Positions 7,786 to 13,516 of a stretch of DNA of 24,091 nucleotides are shown here, one piece after another. Source of the DNA: a virus. The translations under genes were made by a program, and so were the position numbers. Location of the stretch: positions 1 to 24,091 of IMG/VR virus record IMGVR_UViG_3300044295_000244, one strand, 5' to 3'. A model generated the notes under the pieces. That model was given only the letters and a program-made list of their open reading frames with translations, searched no databases and had not been told where the DNA came from. Every line of letters starts with the position of its first letter. The stretch's first letter is position 1.

Positions 7786-9146
7786 ACTTCAGTATCTCCT
7801 TCTTGTTCAGTTTCAACTCCAAGAACAGCATCACGCTGATTCTCGTTCAAAATCACCTCCAACAAATTGTTAGGCTCAGCCACCGCATTGGCGGCTGTAC
7901 CAGCAAAGCCTCCAGCAACTACCCCCTGAGTCGCTGTTCCGTTGGTAGGTACAAGGTTAATGGTCCCCATAGTCACTGCCGTAGGGATAGAGGAGACTTC
8001 CTCCGTGGGGGCGGTAGCAGGAGCAGGGGTGAGGGCAGCGGCCAGTGCAGCCAACTCGTCTTTCTTGGCCTGTTCTTCTTTAGCCCTTGTAATGAAGTAC
8101 CCCTGCCAATCTCCCTTAACCAAAAACTTGTACAAATCAGGAGGGATATCCTTCTCAAAGTCTTTTGCCCACTGCTCTGAACCACAAAACAAGGAATTCA
8201 TCTGGACGTACTGACAAGTCCGTTCTACCCCTCTAACAGCCCTCTTAAACTCTTCTGCACTCGTGATTTTGGGAGGGGCATCAGAAACACCCATGCAGCT
8301 AGAGCGATAACTGATGTGAGGCAAAACCCGCCCCAACTCATCCATAAAGCAAGAGGTAGGACTGAAGGTTCCATCCTTACTAACGCAAAACCACACGCCG
8401 TACCGACGAGGTACCCCTAAACCAGTACCACGCACAGAGAAAGCATAATCTTTCCCCTTATAACTACCAGCGAAATCGAAACCACGAAGGCGCACTTCAA
8501 TCACCGTTCGCACACACCACATTTCTTTGCTGGGCTTGAAGAAGTACGGCAACCCAAGTTCCTGAATCCAGTCAGGAGCGGCTAGTTTCCTTTTAGCTTC
8601 CTCAAGAACACCTTTTGCAGTGTCCAACTTGTCTTTGGCTTCACTGATTAAACCACTTGCCGCATCCTTGGCAGCGCGTCGAATGAAAATCCCCTCATCC
8701 TTAGCCTCTTGTCTAAGACGCTCTCGAATCCCGCTCAAAGCCTTCAACTTACCTGTGGAGGCGACGGGAACCATCTTGTACACAGCGTCCCCAATAGCCA
8801 TGTAAGCGGCATCTTGAACAGGACTAATCTGCGTGGAACCTGGGCGTTTTGACATCAGGTACTTCACTTCAATGGAACCCAGAATATCGGCCCACTCTTG
8901 GAACGAGATCCTCCCAACAGTAAGCCGAATCATATGAGGAACATCATAAGCTCCCCACGCCCCACTTTCCCGAAGGATAACCTTTCTCTCAGGGGATAAT
9001 GACGACCTTACGATACTAGTGGACCCGGACGTGCCCAAAAAACTACAACCTTCCACTGAAGGGTAGGAATGTCCTTCGACCTGAAACACCTTGACGCTAA
9101 TCTTAGCGTCTTCGAGGGGTTGTTCTTCTTTCTTCTTGCGTGGCAT
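7773..9146 (-). CDS. Putative E2-like protein of the ubiquitin-like module
   Basis: The 457-residue product starts at ATG 9146, which follows AAAGGAG by 4 bp; an in-frame GTG one codon earlier is too close to that site. Residues 1-130 are of unknown fold. Residues about 133-190 form a charged coiled coil. Residues about 207-345 resemble the prokaryotic E2/UBC fold, with strands VIEVRLRGFDF and YGVWFCVSKDGT, then LPHISYRSSCMG with Pro276-His277 and candidate active-site Cys284, and a helical C-terminal part. This parallels the HPH...CLG active-site segment of phage and plasmid E2-like families. Residues 370-457 are a Pro/Ala/Thr-rich linker and acidic tail. The E2 assignment rests on a short motif and on sitting between a ubiquitin-like and an E1-like gene, so it is moderate. 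Confidence 0.6.
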   Translation of the reverse strand: MPRKKKEEQPLEDAKISVKVFQVEGHSYPSVEGCSFLGTSGSTSIVRSSLSPERKVILRESGAWGAYDVPHMIRLTVGRISFQEWADILGSIEVKYLMSKRPGSTQISPVQDAAYMAIGDAVYKMVPVASTGKLKALSGIRERLRQEAKDEGIFIRRAAKDAASGLISEAKDKLDTAKGVLEEAKRKLAAPDWIQELGLPYFFKPSKEMWCVRTVIEVRLRGFDFAGSYKGKDYAFSVRGTGLGVPRRYGVWFCVSKDGTFSPTSCFMDELGRVLPHISYRSSCMGVSDAPPKITSAEEFKRAVRGVERTCQYVQMNSLFCGSEQWAKDFEKDIPPDLYKFLVKGDWQGYFITRAKEEQAKKDELAALAAALTPAPATAPTEEVSSIPTAVTMGTINLVPTNGTATQGVVAGGFAGTAANAVAEPNNLLEVILNENQRDAVLGVETEQEGDTEVWTA

Positions 9147-9180
9147 CACACTCCTTTGTGATCGAACGTACTTGAATTAA

Positions 9181-9202
9181 TGGGGGGCTGGTTGGCCCCC
9201 CA
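9181..9202 (-). promoter_or_regulatory. GC-rich hairpin between ubiquitin-like and E2-like genes
   Basis: Perfect 8-bp inverted repeat TGGGGGGC / GCCCCCCA with a 6-nt loop, starting 9 bp after the stop of the ubiquitin-like gene. The following sequence is only modestly T-rich (TTAATTC). It could act as a leaky terminator or as an mRNA 3'-end stabiliser, so that the ubiquitin-like protein is made in excess over the enzymes. Confidence 0.6.
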
Positions 9203-9211
9203 CAGGACTAC

Positions 9212-9628
9212 CTACCCACGAGCGTCTTTCGACACAATCTCGATCTTCGAGACTCCGGTGAGAGCCTTGTCAGAATCGGACGTGTCAGCCTTGCGGTCAT
9301 CGACGTACACGCTGAAGCTGCGGATTCCGCTCGCCTTGGCGCGTTCCACGACGAAATCTCCGAGCTTCTTACCGCTGGTGTCATACGTGCCCTTATTGGT
9401 GCCATTCACATACAACAGCACCGAATTGGGGGCGACACTGACCTTCTCAGTAGTGGGTGCAGTGGTGGTAAACACCTCCTTCACCGGAGCGCCGATGGTC
9501 GCGGTTTTCTGTTTGGGGACATCAGCGGTACGCTGGGCCTTCACAGCAGGGACGGCTTTTCGAGGGGCCGCCTTCGCAACAGGCTTCTTAACTGCTTTCT
9601 TCTGGACTGCTTTCTTCTTTGTTGCCAT
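9212..9628 (-). CDS. Putative ubiquitin-like protein with a lysine-rich N-terminal tail
   Basis: The 138-residue product has two parts. Residues 1-60 are Lys/Ala/Pro-rich and disordered-looking (repeated KKAVKK and PRKAVP), similar in composition to histone H1 tails. Residues about 69-134 show a beta-grasp pattern: SVLLYVNG, turn, GTYDTSGKKLGDFVVERAKASG helix region, FSVYVDD, then SKIEIVS. The chain ends KDARG with one terminal glycine, so no processing is needed before activation. PRTRC protein C, a plasmid relative known from ThiF- and JAB-linked operons, also ends in a single Gly. A strong GGAGGAGAA site precedes ATG 9628. It is the first gene of the operon. The ubiquitin-like call combines this pattern with context; a DNA-binding tail protein is the main alternative. 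Confidence 0.65.
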   Translation of the reverse strand: MATKKKAVQKKAVKKPVAKAAPRKAVPAVKAQRTADVPKQKTATIGAPVKEVFTTTAPTTEKVSVAPNSVLLYVNGTNKGTYDTSGKKLGDFVVERAKASGIRSFSVYVDDRKADTSDSDKALTGVSKIEIVSKDARG

Positions 9629-9665
9629 TTCTCCTCCATGAGAGATATTGAATTACTACGAGATT

Positions 9666-9716
9666 AGATTCTCACAATCAGTTACGTTTGTCAAGAAAAA
9701 AGTGCAACTGATTGCA
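9666..9716 (-). promoter_or_regulatory. Sigma-70 promoter of the ubiquitin-like operon with upstream palindrome
   Basis: On the minus strand, TTGACA (9694-9689) is followed after 17 bp by GAATCT (9671-9666). The palindrome TGCAATCAGTTGCA (9716-9703) lies 8 bp upstream of the -35 box. The leader then runs about 30 bp to the ribosome binding site of the gene starting at 9628. The TGA stop of the upstream gene is embedded in TTGACA. Confidence 0.75.
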
Positions 9717-9975
9717 AAAATCCCACGGCCAGCGTACCTAAACAACTGACCAAAACCACACTTTTAAAAGCGGCCATACAGAATATGCAGCAGGGGTACC
9801 CGTACAACAGTCTATGCGTATAAGAGCCGCAGAAAAAACACTTAAGATGGGGGAGGAGTGTAGTGTCGTAAGAGGCACCCTCAAGTTCACTAGCTGCTTT
9901 AAAAGCCTCGCTAGGAGTCTTAGTACCCCAAACTTCTGTTAACTTAGCAGTAGACTGTGATAAATCAAAACTCAC
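9691..9975 (-). CDS. Small zinc-finger protein with hydrophobic C-terminus (94 aa)
   Basis: The product has a four-cysteine motif, Cys46, Cys49, Cys63 and Cys66 (CFFCG, then LLYGYP, then CIFC). The spacing C-x2-C-x13-C-x2-C is identical to that of the protein encoded just upstream (Cys51, 54, 68, 71), including a shared LYG before the second pair. After the finger, residues 68-94 are hydrophobic (FKSVVLVSCLGTLAVGFLQ), a possible membrane segment. ATG 9975 overlaps the previous stop by ATGA. The stop lies within the next promoter's -35 box. Function unknown. Confidence 0.65.
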   Translation of the reverse strand: MSFDLSQSTAKLTEVWGTKTPSEAFKAASELEGASYDTTLLPHLKCFFCGSYTHRLLYGYPCCIFCMAAFKSVVLVSCLGTLAVGFLQSVALFS

Positions 9976-10211
9976 TTCTGGTCCCTCACTTCAGAGAGGC
10001 ACAGGGCACACAGTCTGTGTCCGTATAGGCTGTGCATAGTCCCCTTACCACACAAAGTACAAGGCTCCGTGTGGGCTGTGCCAGCATACCCTGGAACGGT
10101 TTCTAGTGCAAAAAACAACTGCTCCAAAGAAGCCACCCCAAAAGAAGCGTACACCCTCTTGGTGTACTCAGCAGCACTAAGCTCTTTTTCTTCTTTCTTG
10201 ACCTTAGGCAC
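9972..10211 (-). CDS. Small zinc-finger protein (79 aa)
   Basis: The product begins MPKVKKEEKELSAAEY and ends in a zinc finger, CTLCG at 51-55 and CALC at 68-71 with HSLYGHRL between them. The same finger recurs in the gene immediately downstream and, with one residue more, at the C-terminus of the gene upstream. The start is GTG 10211, preceded by GGAGG with 8-bp spacing inside the end of the upstream gene, so translation is coupled. No enzymatic motif is present. Binding to nucleic acid or protein is likely, with unknown target. Confidence 0.7.
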   Translation of the reverse strand: MPKVKKEEKELSAAEYTKRVYASFGVASLEQLFFALETVPGYAGTAHTEPCTLCGKGTMHSLYGHRLCALCLSEVRDQK

Positions 10212-11109
10212 TAGCGGTGCCTCCAGTCATTTCCGTAGCGCAGGGGTCACAGAACCGAAAACCATTCAGAACGATGTTGCTGGCCTTCCCACCACACATG
10301 TAACAAGGCGTGTCCTCTGCCTCGTACAGAGCGGCGTCATGCACAACTCCGATCTTTTTGATGACATGAGCCTCTTTCAGCTTATTGGCAAGTTCTTCTT
10401 CAAGAGAGTCAAGCAAAGACCCCTGAGTAGCTTCAGTTTCCTTGTCCGGCTCGTCAGCAGCAACACCCTTAGCTGCCGCGTTCCAGAGTTCTTTCATCCC
10501 GTAATTCTTGGCGCACACCGGGCCGTAGCCAACAACCACTGAACGCTTGTCACTCAGGGGAAGGTTACAGAAGCAGCACGCTCCTGTCAGCTTGCCGTAC
10601 TGAGCGGCAATCCCATGAGGATCGTCTCCAAACTCTTTCAGCAGCGCCTTCAAAGAAGCACGGAAGGTGTCAGAAGACCAGGACTTTCCAGAGAACCAGT
10701 CCCCATTCGGAGAGATACGACCGAACCATTCCTGATTGGGGTAGCTACCCTCTCCAGCAACGTTGATGTAACCGGGGGTCTTGCTCTTCACTCCACACAG
10801 GCTCAAGGTGATCGTCTTTCCCTCACAGGACAGCTTCACTTTGGGGTACTTCAGATTCACTTTGGCTTTGTTGAACAGTTCCACGACCTTAGTGAAATCT
10901 CCAAGGGAGTCACTGGGAACCATCTGGGGAGCAGGTTCGTTTGCACGGGCAATCAGCTTGCCTATAAACGGTGCTTGCTTGGGAGTAAGATCGCCATACT
11001 TGTGGTACCCAGCAATCAAGCTGTTGGCGAAAGTCAAATCAGAAGCGGTCTTCAGCTTCCCAAGAACGGCTTGTAGTTCTTCGATGGATTCCTTTGTTAC
11101 GTTAGGCAT
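10204..11109 (-). CDS. DUF6011-like zinc protein (301 aa)
   Basis: The product starts at ATG 11109 behind AAAGGAG; an in-frame GTG three codons earlier overlaps that site's spacer and is less likely. Residues 1-60 are helical. Residues about 75-165 resemble a small beta-rich domain (VKLSCEGKTITLSL ... ISPNGDWFSG). Residues about 177-204 carry a zinc knuckle ACCFCNLPLSDKRS ... GYGPVCAKNYG, the pattern of DUF6011 domains common in phage and actinobacterial proteins. A second finger at the C-terminus (Cys269, 272, 287, 290) matches those of the next two genes. DUF6011 has no established function. It is transcribed from the promoter at 11144-11194. Confidence 0.7.
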   Translation of the reverse strand: MPNVTKESIEELQAVLGKLKTASDLTFANSLIAGYHKYGDLTPKQAPFIGKLIARANEPAPQMVPSDSLGDFTKVVELFNKAKVNLKYPKVKLSCEGKTITLSLCGVKSKTPGYINVAGEGSYPNQEWFGRISPNGDWFSGKSWSSDTFRASLKALLKEFGDDPHGIAAQYGKLTGACCFCNLPLSDKRSVVVGYGPVCAKNYGMKELWNAAAKGVAADEPDKETEATQGSLLDSLEEELANKLKEAHVIKKIGVVHDAALYEAEDTPCYMCGGKASNIVLNGFRFCDPCATEMTGGTASA

Positions 11110-11143
11110 TACACTCACTCCTTTGAGTTTTCCTTACAGTTTT

Positions 11144-11194
11144 AGTATGTAACTATAAGGCGAGTTTGTCAAGAGAAAATTGCAATCAGTTGCA
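11144..11194 (-). promoter_or_regulatory. Sigma-70 promoter with upstream palindrome
   Basis: Minus strand TTGACA (11172-11167), 17-bp spacer, CATACT (11149-11144), with the palindrome TGCAACTGATTGCA (11194-11181) exactly 8 bp upstream of the -35 box. It drives the DUF6011-like gene and the zinc-finger genes after it. Confidence 0.8.
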
Positions 11195-11203
11195 AAAAAA
11201 AAC

Positions 11204-11380
11204 TCAACCTTTCCCTGTTGTCTTGATTCTATAAGAATGGTCAGAGCAATGCTTCTGTGTCCGCGTTCCCATGAACTCAATTCCACAAGTCTTACACACC
11301 TTTTTCACACGCCCATCATCCGGCATGACAGGACGACTCTCAACTACTGGGGCATAATAGGGAACAATCTTTGTGCTCAT
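11204..11380 (-). CDS. Very small zinc-binding protein (58 aa)
   Basis: Translating the minus strand from ATG 11380 gives a 58-residue protein starting MSTKIVPYYAPVVESRP and ending IKTTGKG. It contains a zinc-finger-like motif VCKTCGIEFMG ... KHCSDH, two cysteines followed by a Cys/His pair, similar to short phage zinc knuckles. Its ATG overlaps the stop of the RapZ-C-like gene (ATGA) and a GGGAG site lies just upstream, which supports translation. Function unknown. It is the last gene before the promoter at 11144-11194. Confidence 0.7.
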   Translation of the reverse strand: MSTKIVPYYAPVVESRPVMPDDGRVKKVCKTCGIEFMGTRTQKHCSDHSYRIKTTGKG

Positions 11381-11712
11381 ATCTCCCGATGCTCAACCTT
11401 AACTCCAAGCTCGTTACCCAACAAATCGGCAATGAAAACAGAACGGTGAAGCCCCCCAACACAGCCAATGTAGGCAACCTCAACACCGGGGGCAGATACT
11501 TGTTCTTTGACCAAACTAAACAGGCGGTCGAAGTTTCTGGTCTTCCTGATGTACTGCTCAACCTTAAAACTAAAACCATTCAAACTTCGTAGAGTGGGGT
11601 CAGAATGCGGGTTCCTGAACATGGACCTGACATCCACAACCACTACTCCTGGGTATTCAACAGGCACGTTTCCATGCTTGTAGCCAAAACTCACAATCTT
11701 TTGTAACGCCAT
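11377..11712 (-). CDS. RapZ C-terminal-domain-like protein (111 aa)
   Basis: The product matches the C-terminal half of the RNase adapter RapZ: SFGYKHG (8-14), VVDVRSMFRNP (25-35), a central helix, then the signature GCVGGLHRSV (83-92), equivalent to GCTGGxHRSV. In Enterobacteria this domain binds small RNAs GlmY/GlmZ, senses glucosamine-6-phosphate and guides RNase E cleavage. The N-terminal P-loop kinase-like domain of RapZ is absent here, so the phage keeps only the sensor/RNA-binding half. The start at ATG 11712 has AAGGAG. It is followed by overlapping small genes. The domain call is fairly firm; what it does in infection is unknown. Confidence 0.75.
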   Translation of the reverse strand: MALQKIVSFGYKHGNVPVEYPGVVVVDVRSMFRNPHSDPTLRSLNGFSFKVEQYIRKTRNFDRLFSLVKEQVSAPGVEVAYIGCVGGLHRSVFIADLLGNELGVKVEHREI

Positions 11713-11730
11713 TACTCACTCCTTGAGTAG

Positions 11731-11802
11731 TTACTTAGTCCACTTACCGTAGAGAACCCCAAGCGCAAAAAACAGAAACCAGATTACGTGTTCTTTTTGC
11801 AC
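11731..11802 (-). CDS. Possible 23-residue membrane peptide
   Basis: A GTG start at 11802, five bases after GGAG, opens a frame encoding MQKEHVIWFLFFALGVLYGKW followed by two residues and TAA. It has one hydrophobic segment flanked by charges. It overlaps the end of the 75-residue gene and fills the gap before the RapZ-C-like gene, where nothing else is encoded. It is too short for coding statistics. Confidence 0.4.
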   Translation of the reverse strand: MQKEHVIWFLFFALGVLYGKWTK

Positions 11803-12011
11803 TCAATCTCCAAAGCCTTCAAAAGTTTCTGAACAGAACTGGGGTAGTCCACCCCCACAGCAGAAACCAGAACTGAGCCGTTGTCATCTTCTAACTCAGC
11901 AAGCACACCACGCTCCGTGGTTCTATGGGAGACACACATCATGACTTCACGCTCGGTAATGCTAGAGTTCTTAAGCAACTTCCTGGCACCACACAGGGCG
12001 TCTTTCGTCAT
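11784..12011 (-). CDS. Hypothetical protein (75 aa)
   Basis: The product begins MTKDALCGARKLLKNSS, has a central REVMMCVSHRTTERGVLAEL segment, a strand LVSAVGVDYP, and ends in a charged helix. No family is recognised. ATG 12011 overlaps the upstream stop (ATGA), so it is translated with the secreted hydrolase-like protein before it. There is no signal peptide. Function unknown. Confidence 0.6.
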   Translation of the reverse strand: MTKDALCGARKLLKNSSITEREVMMCVSHRTTERGVLAELEDDNGSVLVSAVGVDYPSSVQKLLKALEIECKKNT

Positions 12012-12376
12012 ATCGTATCCGTTTCCTTTAAACCCGCCAACTTTAGCACCTTACCAGGGTACCAAGCATGCTCCGGGTTGTATCTTTTCAAGAAGTCTAC
12101 CACGTTGGAGCCTTTATTACGAGAGATTTGTAGCTTTAGTGCTCTCAGCCCAAGAGTCGCAGTCTTAAATACAGCGTAACCGTCTGGCCCCCTCCTGGCC
12201 CCCAACTGACGGGCAAATCGTAGACACCCAGGATTGTTCCACTTGGCGCAGTTCTCGATGCGAGATATGGCGTAAACCAAAGCGGAAGAAACCGTTCTTT
12301 GAGGCTTCCAAGTTGGGGCATAGGAAAGGGACGGCACCAAAACCAGCACAGCCACCACAGTAAGCGTGCGAATCAC
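12008..12376 (-). CDS. Putative secreted peptidoglycan-hydrolase-like protein (122 aa)
   Basis: The 122-residue product has an N-terminal signal-like sequence (MIRTLTVVAVLVLVPSLSYA). A compact domain follows with ISRIENC (Glu41), NNPGCLRFARQLGARRG (47-63), YAVFKTATLGLRALKLQI and a helical end. The Glu, then NNPG, then GYAVF and G-x-RAL order is that of a family of phage lysozyme-like/muramidase domains (Glu as acid catalyst, NNPGNI motif), so it may cut cell-wall glycan. GTG 12376 overlaps the previous stop as GTGA behind GGAGG. There is no adjacent holin unless the 23-residue peptide downstream counts. Substrate is not proven. Confidence 0.55.
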   Translation of the reverse strand: MIRTLTVVAVLVLVPSLSYAPTWKPQRTVSSALVYAISRIENCAKWNNPGCLRFARQLGARRGPDGYAVFKTATLGLRALKLQISRNKGSNVVDFLKRYNPEHAWYPGKVLKLAGLKETDTI

Positions 12377-12801
12377 ATGTCCTCCTTATTAAGAAAAACC
12401 CCCTGCTTTGCTAAAGCAGATCTCTTCATGTACACCAGATGTTGGCAAAAATGACAGCAATCTTTCTGGTTCTTGGGGTTCAGAATGGCCTTCATAGTCC
12501 TGATCTCGTAAACACCACAGAGACACAAAACCACATACAGCCTCTTGGAACTAGAAGTCTTTTCTTTCTTCTTGTAGTACACCCCTACCACAGTGAACCT
12601 ACCGAACTTCATTCCAATAACAGCAAGCTGCAACGGATCTTTGGGAGGCACTAATTTCGGGCACTCCCTAGACCACACCCCAACGTAGTTAAGGTGGTCT
12701 GGCTCATAATGAACACCGGGCTTAGTCACCCGCACAGCGGCCTTATTCACAGGGATAGGAAAAGACAACTTTCCCAAGTGCGAGTAGGAGCTTTTACTCA
12801 C
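12373..12801 (-). CDS. Conserved-type phage zinc protein (142 aa)
   Basis: The 142-residue product carries a pattern seen in many phage hypothetical proteins: GMKFGRFTVVGVYYKKK, then YVVLCLCGVYEIRTMKAIL, then DCCHFCQ. The two Cys pairs (CLC and CCHFC) probably bind one zinc. These proteins often occur near HNH and DNA-metabolism genes, but their function is unknown. The start is GTG 12801, with GGAGGG upstream and a GTGA overlap with the preceding stop. Confidence 0.65.
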   Translation of the reverse strand: MSKSSYSHLGKLSFPIPVNKAAVRVTKPGVHYEPDHLNYVGVWSRECPKLVPPKDPLQLAVIGMKFGRFTVVGVYYKKKEKTSSSKRLYVVLCLCGVYEIRTMKAILNPKNQKDCCHFCQHLVYMKRSALAKQGVFLNKEDM

Positions 12802-13043
12802 TTACCCTCCAGTTGCTCAATAAGCCTAAGAACTACCTTGGCTTTCGCGTAATCCACAGAATCCCTGAACACCAGGGGGTACTCATGGGAGGACAGCTTA
12901 TGCAAAGCGCCCATGGCTCTGTTGGTCAACTTGGAGTAACAGGTAGCACAGCAGGAAGAAAGAGGCGGCTGGTCTATGAGAGGACTTCCAGGGTAATACC
13001 AAACCTGACCCTCGATTTTTTCACCACACTCGGTACAGTTCAC
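12798..13043 (-). CDS. Small zinc-finger protein (81 aa)
   Basis: The product begins MNCTECGEKIEGQVWYYPG and contains SSCCATCYSKL, giving CxxC ... CxxC pairs as in a zinc ribbon. A helical C-terminal half (DYAKAKVVLRLIEQLEGK) follows. The start is GTG 13043 behind an AGGAGG site. The gene overlaps the next by GTGA. Function unknown; likely a binding protein. Confidence 0.65.
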   Translation of the reverse strand: MNCTECGEKIEGQVWYYPGSPLIDQPPLSSCCATCYSKLTNRAMGALHKLSSHEYPLVFRDSVDYAKAKVVLRLIEQLEGK

Positions 13044-13052
13044 TTTTCCCTC

Positions 13053-13445
13053 CTAGCGATTGAACATTGAGGACACTTGCGCCATGAAGCTAACAGCAGA
13101 GTTGTAAGACTGAACAGACGCCATGGCACTAACAATGTCACGTTCGGTGCTGCCCCAAGTAACTTCCGGCTCTAAACGAAACCCGGTATCACTACCCTCG
13201 TCTTTGGAGAATCGAAGATGCACAGTACAATCCGTGGCCCATGCACCGGGAGCAGCATCGAACTTGAAGTACATGGTACTCAAAAAAGAGTAACCAGTGT
13301 CCACAAACTGGTAGGCTTTTTCCTCGATCTGGGCCATATCTAGCGGGACCACAAAATCTGGGGCCTTCTTCACTGCTTCCAAAATTCTACCGATCCTCTC
13401 CTTAAAGAGGCGGTTCTTTTCTTCAGGTGTGTACTTGGATTTCAT
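13053..13445 (-). CDS. Hypothetical protein (130 aa), first gene of a transcript
   Basis: The product begins MKSKYTPEEKNRLFKERIGR, with an amphipathic N-terminal helix, a middle beta region (CTVHLRFSKDEG ... EPEVTWGST) and a C-terminal helix rich in Ser/Met. No family recognised. ATG 13445 is preceded by CTCAAAGGAGTGAGAACAAC, one of several near-identical leaders in this window. The promoter at 13483-13511 lies immediately upstream. Confidence 0.65.
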   Translation of the reverse strand: MKSKYTPEEKNRLFKERIGRILEAVKKAPDFVVPLDMAQIEEKAYQFVDTGYSFLSTMYFKFDAAPGAWATDCTVHLRFSKDEGSDTGFRLEPEVTWGSTERDIVSAMASVQSYNSAVSFMAQVSSMFNR

Positions 13446-13482
13446 GTTGTTCTCACTCCTTTGAGATTGTTACTACGCTTTA

Positions 13483-13511
13483 AGTATCGCACTATTCACG
13501 GAGTTTGTCAA
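13483..13511 (-). promoter_or_regulatory. Sigma-70 promoter without the palindrome
   Basis: Minus strand TTGACA (13511-13506), 17-bp spacer ending TAGTGC, then GATACT (13488-13483). It lies between the SWIM gene and the gene starting at 13445. No TGCAA-N4-TTGCA element is present upstream, unlike four other promoters here. Confidence 0.75.
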
Positions 13512-13516
13512 CACAA

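Noticed and set aside
7665-8214. Plus-strand frames opposite the E2-like gene
   Set aside because: They have no ribosome binding sites or family motifs, and the minus-strand reading has coherent operon structure.
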